From: Bathymodiolus azoricus thioautotrophic gill symbiont
Lineage (GTDB): Bacteria > Pseudomonadota > Gammaproteobacteria > PS1 > Pseudothioglobaceae
Direction of reading: 5' to 3'
Assembly: GCF_001298715.1 (NCBI RefSeq)
Contig: NZ_CDSC02000052.1
Location: 1-6,691, forward strand
Length of the DNA: 6,691 bases
Positions 1 to 5,988 of this stretch are shown here, one piece after another (the stretch's first letter is position 1; the number at the start of each line of letters is the position of its first letter). The notes beneath the pieces are model-generated. The model had not been told where the DNA came from. It did no database searches and saw only the letters and a program-made list of their open reading frames with translations. A program made the position numbers and the translations under genes.

Positions 1-81
1 GAATGAAAACGATTTGATTAGGGTGGATATTGGACTAGATTTAGTTAACATTTTTTTAAGCAAAACGACCAAGAAATAAGA

Positions 82-180
82 GGTATTTTAACAAAAGTTG
101 GTTGATTTGTCTAGGGTTATTGTTGGTTTTATTGTTATAAATCAATTTGTTGTGTGGTTTTTAAGGGTTGACTAATTAAG
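82..180 (-). terminator. Possible Rho-dependent termination region after ygfB
   Basis: Read on the minus strand, the 99 bases after the ygfB stop contain about 24 C and only about 4 G by hand count, with many CC and AC steps and few chances to fold. A C-over-G bubble of this kind is the known signature of a Rho loading (rut) region. No GC-rich hairpin followed by a T-run was found after ygfB, so an intrinsic terminator is not apparent. Placement at the end of a four-gene minus-strand operon fits. The call rests on composition alone. Confidence 0.35.
85..113 (-). promoter_or_regulatory. Candidate sigma-70 promoter reading leftward off the window
   Basis: On the minus strand, TAGACA (108-113) is followed after exactly 17 bases by TAAAAT (85-90). 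Each hexamer matches the sigma-70 consensus at five of six positions. The predicted start would be near base 78. An ATG at 51-49 then opens a minus-strand frame that stays open to the left edge (17 codons visible), so a leftward gene could begin here. In AT-rich DNA such matches also arise by chance, and a competing plus-strand frame (2-79) covers the same bases. Confidence 0.3.
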
Positions 181-181
181 C

Positions 182-757
182 TTAATGTAGCGTGTCTGGA
201 GAGATATAATCTTGCTTGGAAGGTTGCAGGGTTTCTTGAATGAGCAAGGTACCCATACGCACAAACTCAATAATTTCACTGAGGTCTTGTGCGTTTTGCT
301 CATCATCTAAAACATTACCATCAAGTTTAGATATTTCACTGAAGTCTTTAATCATTTCCAAGACATCCTCATCAGTGGTGGATACTTTTTGTAAGCCTAA
401 GCCAACTAAAAATCCCTGACACCACTGAATAAGCGTATCAGCTTGCTCTCTGAGTTTAGAGTTTTCATCGGCAATCAGCAGTTGAAAGTTGAGTGTGGTG
501 TCGCTAAGTTGCGATAGCGTGGTGTTGTAGATTTTTGCTAATTGTTCGTGAGCATCCTTTTCATTCACATTGTTTAAATCGATACTCACCAAGATTTCAT
601 TTAGCCAATCGTCTAACTTAAGCTCAGGCTTAACACAGGAAAAACCACATAAGATTCCGTGTGCATTGGCAATAGTATCATCAGTATTTAAGTTGTACAG
701 AGTGCTCTTGACTTCGTCGTAGTCAATGAGGTTATTGTCTGTCATAAAGTCTTCCAT
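182..757 (-). CDS. ygfB: YgfB, UPF0149 (YgfB/YecA) family protein
   Basis: A 191-residue cytoplasmic protein of the UPF0149 family, close in length to E. coli YgfB (about 192). Family features visible are AHGILCG near residue 33, a central helical part containing FLVGLGL (residues about 115-121), the acidic stretch before EIIEFVRMG, and the short C-terminal TLH ending shared with the E. coli protein. It has no signal peptide or membrane segment. The molecular role is poorly defined; in Pseudomonas a YgfB homologue has been linked to control of cell-wall amidase expression and beta-lactam tolerance, which should not be assumed here. The ATG overlaps the pyrB stop as TAATG, suggesting translational coupling. 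An alternative ATG four codons downstream (745) has GGAAG five bases ahead and would give 187 residues; I cannot separate the two starts. It is the last gene of the minus-strand operon. Confidence 0.9.
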   Translation of the reverse strand: MEDFMTDNNLIDYDEVKSTLYNLNTDDTIANAHGILCGFSCVKPELKLDDWLNEILVSIDLNNVNEKDAHEQLAKIYNTTLSQLSDTTLNFQLLIADENSKLREQADTLIQWCQGFLVGLGLQKVSTTDEDVLEMIKDFSEISKLDGNVLDDEQNAQDLSEIIEFVRMGTLLIQETLQPSKQDYISPDTLH

Positions 758-1719
758 TAAGAGTTTCCAGCCAAGATTTCCATCACTGCCATACGCACCG
801 CAATACCATTGCTTACTTGTTGAAGAATCACAGATTGCTTGCCATTGGCAACAGAGGAATCAATTTCAACGCCACGATTAATCGGACCAGGATGCATCAC
901 AATGGCATCCGATTTTGCCAATGCTAGGCGTTCAGGTGTTAAGCCGTAATTGTCAAAGTATTCTTGTTCGTTAGGAATATCGGCTTCTAACATGCGTTCT
1001 TTTTGTAGGCGCAACACCATCACCACATCACAGTTTTTGATGCCTTCTTCAATATTATCAAAACATTTAATTGTCGCACATTGCTTAGAATCACATTGCA
1101 AACCTGCTGGCGCAATGAGACGAATATCACTTGCCCCTAAAGTTTTGAGTGCTTGAATATCAGAGTGTGCCACGCGTGAGTGAGTGATATCGCCCACAAT
1201 GGCTATGGATAGATCCTCGAAACTTTGTTTGTGTTGGCGAATGGTCAACATATCTAATAATGCTTGTGTTGGGTGAGCGTTAATACCATCGCCCGCATTT
1301 AAAATAGAAACACCATCAATGTTTTCAGCTACATGATGTGGCAAGCCACTTTGTTTGTGGCGAATAACAAACATATCGATTTGCATCGCTTTGAGCGTGT
1401 GTATGGTGTCAAGTAGCGACTCGTTTTTTTTGGTAGCTGAGTTAGCTAAATCAACATTGATAATATTGGCACTGGTGCGTTTCCCAGCAATTTCAAAAGT
1501 ATTTCGTGTTCGGGTGGAAGACTCAAAAAACAAGTTAGCGACGCTCATATCATCGAGAGCTTTGGATTTTTTTAGATTGCCTTGAGCATCAAGTAAACCA
1601 TCGGCAACATCTAAGATATGGGTTAAATGATTCTTAGAAAGCCCTTCAAGTCCTAATAAATGGATTAACTTGCCAGATGAGTCTAGTTGAATGTCATTAC
1701 TAATCAAATCTTTATTCAT
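757..1719 (-). CDS. pyrB: Aspartate carbamoyltransferase catalytic subunit
   Basis: Joins carbamoyl phosphate and L-aspartate to N-carbamoyl-aspartate, the first committed step of pyrimidine synthesis in the cytoplasm. The 320 residues carry the whole family signature: SSTRTR (67-72) for carbamoyl phosphate, an 80s-type loop SATKKNES (94-101), HPTQ (149-152), the GDITHSRVAHS stretch (176-186), the R-L-Q motif (237-239) that binds aspartate, and MHPGPINRG (275-283). Phrasing throughout is closest to the Pseudomonas-type enzyme, whose catalytic chain normally works with an inactive dihydroorotase partner. Neither that partner (pyrC') nor the E. coli regulatory subunit pyrI is adjacent. The loop residue usually Gly is Asn (KNES rather than KGET). 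The start lies six bases after the ruvX stop, with a weak GAGGA about 13 bases upstream. No attenuator-like hairpin is visible before it, as expected of an internal operon gene. Confidence 0.97.
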   Translation of the reverse strand: MNKDLISNDIQLDSSGKLIHLLGLEGLSKNHLTHILDVADGLLDAQGNLKKSKALDDMSVANLFFESSTRTRNTFEIAGKRTSANIINVDLANSATKKNESLLDTIHTLKAMQIDMFVIRHKQSGLPHHVAENIDGVSILNAGDGINAHPTQALLDMLTIRQHKQSFEDLSIAIVGDITHSRVAHSDIQALKTLGASDIRLIAPAGLQCDSKQCATIKCFDNIEEGIKNCDVVMVLRLQKERMLEADIPNEQEYFDNYGLTPERLALAKSDAIVMHPGPINRGVEIDSSVANGKQSVILQQVSNGIAVRMAVMEILAGNS

Positions 1720-1725
1720 CCGTTT

Positions 1726-2145
1726 TTAATTGTCCTCAAGCCAAGTCTGCAAAATTAACGCAGCTGAGCGTTTATCTACATCACCGCGTTTTGCATTTGG
1801 GTGATAATGGTTGTATTTTAGTTGTTTTTTGGTAGCAGATGATGATAAATACTCATCAATAAACACAGTTTCTAACTTGTATCTGTTGGCCAATTTGCGT
1901 CCAAATGACTTGGCAATAAAGGTCATTTCTTGTTCTTTGCCATCTTTATTGAAGGGCAAGCCAACTACAAATAAATTCACATTATGCGCATTAATAATTG
2001 CATCAAATCCTGCAAAATTAATAGAACCATTTTTGTTATTTTCAACCACACCAATGCCATTGGCTGTGTGTGTTAGGCTATTAGCAATCGCAACCCCCGT
2101 GCGTTTTGTGCCTACATCAAAACCTAGGTAGGTTTCAATATTCAT
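1726..2145 (-). CDS. ruvX: RuvX/YqgF, putative pre-16S rRNA nuclease (RNase H fold)
   Basis: A 139-residue protein of the YqgF family, the usual length. In E. coli YqgF is implicated in 5'-end maturation of 16S rRNA, and the family was earlier proposed as a Holliday junction resolvase. Visible motifs are GFDVGTKRTGVA (8-19) with acidic D10, VGLPFNKDGKEQ (61-72), DEYLSS (97-102; usually DERLST, so the Arg is Tyr here) and DKRSAALIL (124-132). The acidic residues D10, E98 and D124 match the expected RNase H-like active site. The ATG lies inside the last codons of the upstream transglycosylase gene (11-bp overlap), with only an A-rich tract and no clear Shine-Dalgarno, so it is probably reached by coupled translation. 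Adjacency to pyrB is common in gammaproteobacteria; the usual yqgE upstream is replaced here by the transglycosylase. Confidence 0.94.
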   Translation of the reverse strand: MNIETYLGFDVGTKRTGVAIANSLTHTANGIGVVENNKNGSINFAGFDAIINAHNVNLFVVGLPFNKDGKEQEMTFIAKSFGRKLANRYKLETVFIDEYLSSSATKKQLKYNHYHPNAKRGDVDKRSAALILQTWLEDN

Positions 2146-3358
2146 TTTGTTTTTTTAATTGTTGCAATAATTGATAGCCGACATAACCATCAATGGCTAA
2201 GTTGTTTGCACGCTGATAATCACGAGTAGCGTTGCGAGTTTTTGGACCTGAAAATCCATCAGGTTTACCTGCGTTAAAACCTAATTCATTGAGCGTGGTT
2301 TGAATAGCAAATACATCATCACGACTGAGCGATGGCTCATCAGCAGACTCAGCGATAAGCACAGGTTGTCCATTAAGGCGGTCAGACAAGTAACCAACAG
2401 ATAAGGCGTAGAGGATTGAACGGTTCCATCTGAGAATGGCGTAAAAGTTTCTATAAACCAAAAAAGCGGGGCCTTTGTGTCCCATTGGTAAAATCAATGA
2501 TGCTTCAGGTGGTGAGAGCAATGAGCGAGAATTTTTTTTGCCATCTGCACGTTTAATCCCTAAAGACTCCCATTCCCTAATGGTTTTTTTGATTTTTAAG
2601 CTTGCCAATGAAAAATCAAAATCTTCAGGGACTGTTACCTCACGACCCCAGCGTTCGCCTCTATGCCAACCAATACGTTTTAGAAAATTAGTGCTTGAAT
2701 GAAAAATATCTTCCTTGCTGCCCCAGAGGTCTAATTTGCCATTTTTGTCTGCATCCACACCGTAAGCGGCAACATTGCTTGGCATAAATTGTGTATTACC
2801 CATTGCACCTGCCCAAGAGCCTTGTGCGTTGTGGGGTAGTTTTTCTTGGTCAATCAGTTTGAGTAAAATTAACAATTCTTTGGTAAAGAACTCGCGTCTA
2901 CGCAAATCAAAACTCAATGTTGCCAATGAACGCACAAGAGCCATTTTCCCTACATGTTTGCCGTAGTTGGTTTCCAACCCCCAAAAGGCCACTAAGATTG
3001 AAGGCTGCACGCCATATTTTTTATAAATGCGTTCTAACAGAGGGCGATTTTCTTCAAGTTTAACCTTACCCTCTTCTAAGCGATTGTTGCTCACTCTTGA
3101 ATTCATATAACGCCAAAAGTTCAAGGTAAATTCTGCTTGATTGCGGTCATATTGAATGACTTTTGGGTCAGGTGTTAATCCGTTAAAAGCACGATCTAGT
3201 GTTGCTTTTGAGATGCCTTGCTTTATTGCTTTGATGCGAATATCTGCCAAGAACGCTTCAAAGTTTTGCGTGGTATCGGTGCTAAGGGTATCATCTGCTT
3301 TAGCAAGGCTTGTGCCTGCTGAAATCGTGAGAATAAACAAGAATATGAAACGAAACAT
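2135..3358 (-). CDS. MltB-like lytic murein transglycosylase with C-terminal peptidoglycan-binding domain
   Basis: Cleaves the glycan strand of peptidoglycan in the periplasm, leaving 1,6-anhydro-MurNAc ends. The 407-residue product starts with a signal peptide: a hydrophobic stretch at residues 2-14, then a likely signal peptidase I site near LAKA-DD (18-23). It lacks a lipobox cysteine, unlike E. coli MltB. The catalytic domain (about 28-330) shows FWGLETNYGK (125-134) with putative catalytic Glu129, GSWAGAMGNTQFMPS (180-194) and the Asp-rich YGVDADKNGKLDLW (199-212). Residues about 345-405 form a PG_binding_1 domain containing GFNAGKPDGFSGPKT. This architecture fits the MltB_2 branch rather than classical MltB, so no gene symbol is given. 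An in-frame ATG at 3454 would add 32 residues ahead of the signal peptide and read through apbE codons, so I chose 3358. The start overlaps divergent apbE by 14 bp; the gene leads the minus-strand operon. Confidence 0.93.
   Translation of the reverse strand: MFRFIFLFILTISAGTSLAKADDTLSTDTTQNFEAFLADIRIKAIKQGISKATLDRAFNGLTPDPKVIQYDRNQAEFTLNFWRYMNSRVSNNRLEEGKVKLEENRPLLERIYKKYGVQPSILVAFWGLETNYGKHVGKMALVRSLATLSFDLRRREFFTKELLILLKLIDQEKLPHNAQGSWAGAMGNTQFMPSNVAAYGVDADKNGKLDLWGSKEDIFHSSTNFLKRIGWHRGERWGREVTVPEDFDFSLASLKIKKTIREWESLGIKRADGKKNSRSLLSPPEASLILPMGHKGPAFLVYRNFYAILRWNRSILYALSVGYLSDRLNGQPVLIAESADEPSLSRDDVFAIQTTLNELGFNAGKPDGFSGPKTRNATRDYQRANNLAIDGYVGYQLLQQLKKQNEY
3266..3294 (+). promoter_or_regulatory. 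Weak candidate promoter for the apbE-rarA-crcB operon
   Basis: TTGCGT (3266-3271) and TATCAT (3289-3294) are separated by 17 bases; the -10 matches consensus at five of six positions, the -35 at only three. Transcription would start near 3301, giving a leader of about 44 bases before the apbE ATG. The element lies inside the first codons of the divergent transglycosylase gene, which is forced by the overlapping starts. A modest match, offered as the best candidate seen. Confidence 0.25.
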
Positions 3359-4304
3359 AACAAAATTATACCTTATCAGCATTGTCTTGTTGTTTAGTGC
3401 TTGTGGCGTGAGTGAAAAAATAAATACCTTTTCTGGCTCAACTATGGGAACCACCTATACGGTGAAAACGATTGGTGACAACGGCATCTCTCAACAAAAG
3501 ATTGATGACAGACTTACGCAAATTAATCAAATTTTTTCAACTTGGGATGCTAAATCTGAATTATCTGCAGTTAATCAACAATCGGTCAATGAATGGATTA
3601 AAGTCTCTGATGAGTTATTTTATGTTTTAAAAACAGCCAAAGAAATTCACCAACAAACCGAGGGATATTTTGACCCTGGTATTGGGAATTTGGTTGATGT
3701 GTGGGGTTTTGGTGCTAACAAACAAATACAAAAACCAAGCCAAATCGAAGTATATAAGGCATTTATCAACAGCTCTATTCGCTATCTAACACTTAAAGAT
3801 GGAGTCAACAAAGCAGTTAAAAAAACCAGAGATATTTATATTGACCTATCAGCAATCGCCAAGGGTTATGGTGTAGATGCCATTGTCAAACTGTTGAACA
3901 CGCAAAATTATTTGGTAGAGATTGGCGGCGAAGTACGAAGTGGCGGCAGTAATAATGGTAAACCGTGGATGGTGGGTGTTGAGCATCCAAGCAAGGCAAC
4001 GCCAATCGCCATTACTCTAAATAATCAAGCGATTGCCACTTCAGGCAATTATCGTCATTATTTTATTTGGCAAGGCAAGCGCTATATGCACATCCTTAAT
4101 CCACATACTGGACTACCTGCCAATAGTGACTTAGCATCAGTGAGCATTATCCATCCACAAACAATGGTAGCAGATGCCTACGCCACAGCTATGATGGCAA
4201 TGGGCAGCCAAAGAGCCACAGCTTTAGCAAAACAACTGGGTCTGCCGGTAATTTTGATTTTAAATCAACAGGCACATTTTAAAGTGACAAAAATTAACTT
4301 ATGA
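3345..4304 (+). CDS. apbE: FAD:protein FMN transferase ApbE (lipoprotein)
   Basis: Uses FAD to attach FMN covalently to threonine or serine residues of exported or membrane flavoproteins; known targets of the family are subunits of Na+-NQR and Rnf. The 319-residue product begins MKRN followed by a hydrophobic stretch and a lipobox-like FSAC with Cys20, so it should be a periplasm-facing lipoprotein. Motifs in order: GSTMGTTY (31-38), FDPGIGNLVDVWGFG (109-123), DLSAIAKGYGVD (167-178), EIGGEVRSGG (192-201), SGNYR (233-237), HILNPHTGLP (249-258) and ADAYATAMM (276-284), where the Asp normally helps bind Mg2+. All key parts are present and no frameshift is seen. The frame is open upstream to 3156, but only the ATG at 3345 puts a signal peptide at the N-terminus; a GTG at 3327 is a less likely alternative. 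Its stop overlaps the rarA start (ATGA). No nqr or rnf gene lies within the window, so the target cannot be read from context. Confidence 0.95.
   Translation: MKRNITKLYLISIVLLFSACGVSEKINTFSGSTMGTTYTVKTIGDNGISQQKIDDRLTQINQIFSTWDAKSELSAVNQQSVNEWIKVSDELFYVLKTAKEIHQQTEGYFDPGIGNLVDVWGFGANKQIQKPSQIEVYKAFINSSIRYLTLKDGVNKAVKKTRDIYIDLSAIAKGYGVDAIVKLLNTQNYLVEIGGEVRSGGSNNGKPWMVGVEHPSKATPIAITLNNQAIATSGNYRHYFIWQGKRYMHILNPHTGLPANSDLASVSIIHPQTMVADAYATAMMAMGSQRATALAKQLGLPVILILNQQAHFKVTKINL
3365..3370 (-). promoter_or_regulatory. Perfect -10 box just before the transglycosylase start
   Basis: On the minus strand TATAAT ends seven bases before the A of the ATG at 3358. Transcription from it would begin at or within a base or two of the start codon, making a leaderless or nearly leaderless mRNA. 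No good -35 is present at 15-20 bases upstream (the 17-base position reads ACAACA), and there is no TGn extension. The bases are also apbE codons 7-9, so the match may be accidental. Confidence 0.25.
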
Positions 4305-5554
4305 AACCTTTATTGAAACCTTTGGCTGAGAGTTTAAGGCCACAAATCTTAGATGAGTTCTTTGGGCAGTCGCATTTGTTGCGTGATAGGCATCCATTAA
4401 AGCAGGCAATTGACAATAAACAGTTACATTCAATGATTTTGTGGGGGCCATCAGGCACAGGGAAGACCACTTTAGCGCGCATTATTTGCAAACAAGTTGA
4501 GGGGCATTTCGCCCAGCTTAGTGCGGTATTAGATGGTGTTAAAGAGTTGAGAATTGTAGTAGAAAACGCTAAAAAATTTCAAAATATTAAACAGCAAACT
4601 GTTTTATTTGTTGATGAAATTCACCGTTTTAATAAGGCACAACAAGACGCATTCTTACCACATATCGAATCAGGGCTAATTACACTGATTGGCGCGACAA
4701 CAGAAAATCCGTCGTTTGAACTGAATTCTGCTTTGCTTTCTCGCCTGAGTGTTTATGTGCTTGAGTCATTAAAGGCAGATGAGTTGGCGCAAATTTTGCA
4801 ACGAGCCTTGACGCACGAAAATCTAACAACCATGGACAGACCCGCACAAGACAGCATTATCAATGCTAGTAGTGGCGATGCTCGACGACTCATTAATATT
4901 GTTGAGCAAATTGCATTGGCTAAGTTGGACAAGCTGGATACGGATTCAGTGGGGCAGTTGTTGCAAGAAAAAATCAGTGTTTTTGATAAGGGCGGGGATA
5001 TTTTTTATCAGCAACTTTCCGCCTTTCACAAATCAGTGCGTGGCTCATCGCCTGATGGTGCGTTGTATTGGATGGCAAGAATGTTGGTGGCAGGTTGTGA
5101 TGCGAAAACTATTGCTAGGCGATTGTTAGCCATCGCTTCAGAGGACATTGGTAATGCCGACCCTAGGGCGTTAGAAATTACGTTAAATGCTTGGCAGGTG
5201 TTTGAGCGAGTAGGCGAGAAAGAAGGCAATCGAGCAATTGCACAAGCGGCGGTGTATTGTGCCGTTGCACCTAAGTCAAATGCAGTTTATAAAGCCTTTA
5301 ATCAAGCAATGAGTGAAGCAAAAGAAACGGGAGATTTGCCTGTGCCGAAGCATTTGTGCAATGCACCTACTGGGTTGATGAACGACTTGGGTTATGGTGA
5401 AGGTTATCGCTATGCACATAATGAACAAGGCGCTGTGGCAAAAGGGCAAACCTATTTTCCTGAAGCATTGGGCGAGCAAAGTTATTATGTGCCAACAGAG
5501 CGTGGTTTGGAGATTAAAATTAGTGAAAAATTAAAACAATTAAGAGGTTCATAA
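4301..5554 (+). CDS. rarA: Replication-associated recombination protein RarA (MgsA), AAA+ ATPase
   Basis: A clamp-loader-like AAA+ ATPase that acts at stalled or damaged replication forks; family members form tetramers and bind DNA ends and SSB. The 417 residues, slightly shorter than E. coli RarA (447), show [11 protein letters not shown] at the N-terminus, Walker [10 protein letters not shown] (49-57), Walker [11 protein letters not shown] (101-110), sensor 1 GATTENPSF (131-139), arginine finger in LLSRLS (Arg148), sensor 2 GDARRLIN (192-199), and the family-specific C-terminal domain from [14 protein letters not shown] (244-257) through [10 protein letters not shown] (281-290). All catalytic residues are intact. 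The ATG lies within the apbE stop (ATGA) and has no evident Shine-Dalgarno, suggesting translation coupled to apbE. Its own stop overlaps crcB. A rarA-crcB pairing occurs in other gammaproteobacteria, often with lolA upstream; here apbE takes that place. Confidence 0.97.
   Translation: MKPLLKPLAESLRPQILDEFFGQSHLLRDRHPLKQAIDNKQLHSMILWGPSGTGKTTLARIICKQVEGHFAQLSAVLDGVKELRIVVENAKKFQNIKQQTVLFVDEIHRFNKAQQDAFLPHIESGLITLIGATTENPSFELNSALLSRLSVYVLESLKADELAQILQRALTHENLTTMDRPAQDSIINASSGDARRLINIVEQIALAKLDKLDTDSVGQLLQEKISVFDKGGDIFYQQLSAFHKSVRGSSPDGALYWMARMLVAGCDAKTIARRLLAIASEDIGNADPRALEITLNAWQVFERVGEKEGNRAIAQAAVYCAVAPKSNAVYKAFNQAMSEAKETGDLPVPKHLCNAPTGLMNDLGYGEGYRYAHNEQGAVAKGQTYFPEALGEQSYYVPTERGLEIKISEKLKQLRGS
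5542..5547 (+). promoter_or_regulatory. Strong ribosome binding site fixing the crcB start
   Basis: AAGAGG lies six bases before the ATG at 5554 and within the last rarA codons. It is the clearest Shine-Dalgarno seen in this operon and supports the TAATG overlap as the true crcB start, allowing independent as well as coupled initiation. Confidence 0.6.
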
Positions 5555-5946
5555 TGACTTTTTTTCCAACAGTTTTGGCAATTGGACTGGGTGCAACTAT
5601 TGGCGCAAGTATGCGTTATTATTTAACACAACTTATGAATGCCACCTTTGGAAACGCCTTCCCCTATGGAACACTCAGTGCCAATGTTATCGGCTCATTT
5701 GTAGCAGGCATTTTGGTGGTCGTCATATTGGAAAAAGCGGCACTTAATGAGACATATCGATTAATGTTGTTGATTGGTTTAACAGGTTCGTTAACTACAA
5801 TGTCAACTTTGTCTTGGGAATCGGTAGAGATGATTAGTCTTGGGCATTATGGGCAAGCCAGTATCAATATTTTATTCAATATATTATTATCGTTATTGGC
5901 AGCAGGTCTGGGTGTTGTATTGGCTCGGTATCTGTTTAGTAACTAA
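5554..5946 (+). CDS. crcB: CrcB/Fluc fluoride ion channel with atypical Phe-box
   Basis: A 130-residue inner-membrane protein of the Fluc family, which works as an antiparallel dimer exporting fluoride. Four hydrophobic segments are visible at about residues 3-25, 36-58, 68-88 and 102-126. Family marks kept are the N-terminal GASMR (17-21, conserved Arg), GTLSANVIGSFVAG (39-52) with pore-lining Asn44, and GSLTT (78-82). In most members the next signature reads TTFSTF; here it is TTMSTLS (81-87), so both phenylalanines thought to line the fluoride path are replaced, by Met83 and Leu86. The reading frame is otherwise intact and the length normal, so I regard it as a functional variant rather than a pseudogene. 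No fluoride riboswitch can be upstream, since rarA abuts it; expression should follow the operon. No hairpin terminator is evident after the stop. Confidence 0.93.
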   Translation: MTFFPTVLAIGLGATIGASMRYYLTQLMNATFGNAFPYGTLSANVIGSFVAGILVVVILEKAALNETYRLMLLIGLTGSLTTMSTLSWESVEMISLGHYGQASINILFNILLSLLAAGLGVVLARYLFSN

Positions 5947-5960
5947 CTAAAAAAATAATG

Positions 5961-5980
5961 GTTTACAGTTTACAGTAAAC
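5961..5980. promoter_or_regulatory. Three-half-site operator-like element before the wHTH gene
   Basis: Two direct copies of GTTTACA (5961-5967 and 5968-5974) are followed by the inverted half GTAAAC (5975-5980). The last two form a perfect palindrome GTTTAC-A-GTAAAC. It sits 8 bases before the start codon of a gene with a winged helix-turn-helix, in the only gap where that gene's own promoter could lie, so binding would block initiation. Autoregulation by the downstream protein is inferred, not shown. The stem is too AT-rich, and lacks a T-run, to be read as a terminator. Confidence 0.5.
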
Positions 5981-5988
5981 TATATATT

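Noticed and set aside
175..186. Perfect palindrome ATTAAGCTTAAT at the ygfB stop
   Set aside because: Too short and AT-rich, with no loop or T-run, to act as a terminator; it overlaps the last codon and could be chance.
950..1585. Plus-strand open frames opposite pyrB (950-1156 and 1355-1585)
   Set aside because: They are antisense to an intact pyrB, show no family motifs, and look like composition shadows.
1811..2966. Plus-strand open frames opposite ruvX and the transglycosylase
   Set aside because: Antisense to conserved coding sequence, with no recognisable domain or ribosome binding site.
3156..3344. 63-residue in-frame upstream extension of apbE
   Set aside because: It has no signal peptide or ApbE similarity, is antisense to the transglycosylase N-terminus, and would bury the lipobox internally; the ATG at 3345 gives a proper lipoprotein start.
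3359..3454. 32-residue upstream extension of the transglycosylase
   Set aside because: It would precede a clear signal peptide and is antisense to apbE codons; the ATG at 3358 is the better start, leaving an ATG at 3382 as a weak alternative.
4294..5479. Minus-strand and alternate-frame open frames within rarA
   Set aside because: rarA is complete and conserved across this span; the others carry no motif and no start signal.
5400..5553. Fluoride riboswitch ahead of crcB
   Set aside because: The upstream sequence is rarA coding sequence up to a TAATG overlap, leaving no room for an untranslated aptamer.
5944..5988. Intrinsic terminator between crcB and the wHTH gene
   Set aside because: The only inverted repeat is AT-rich, follows rather than precedes the A-run, and is better explained as an operator.
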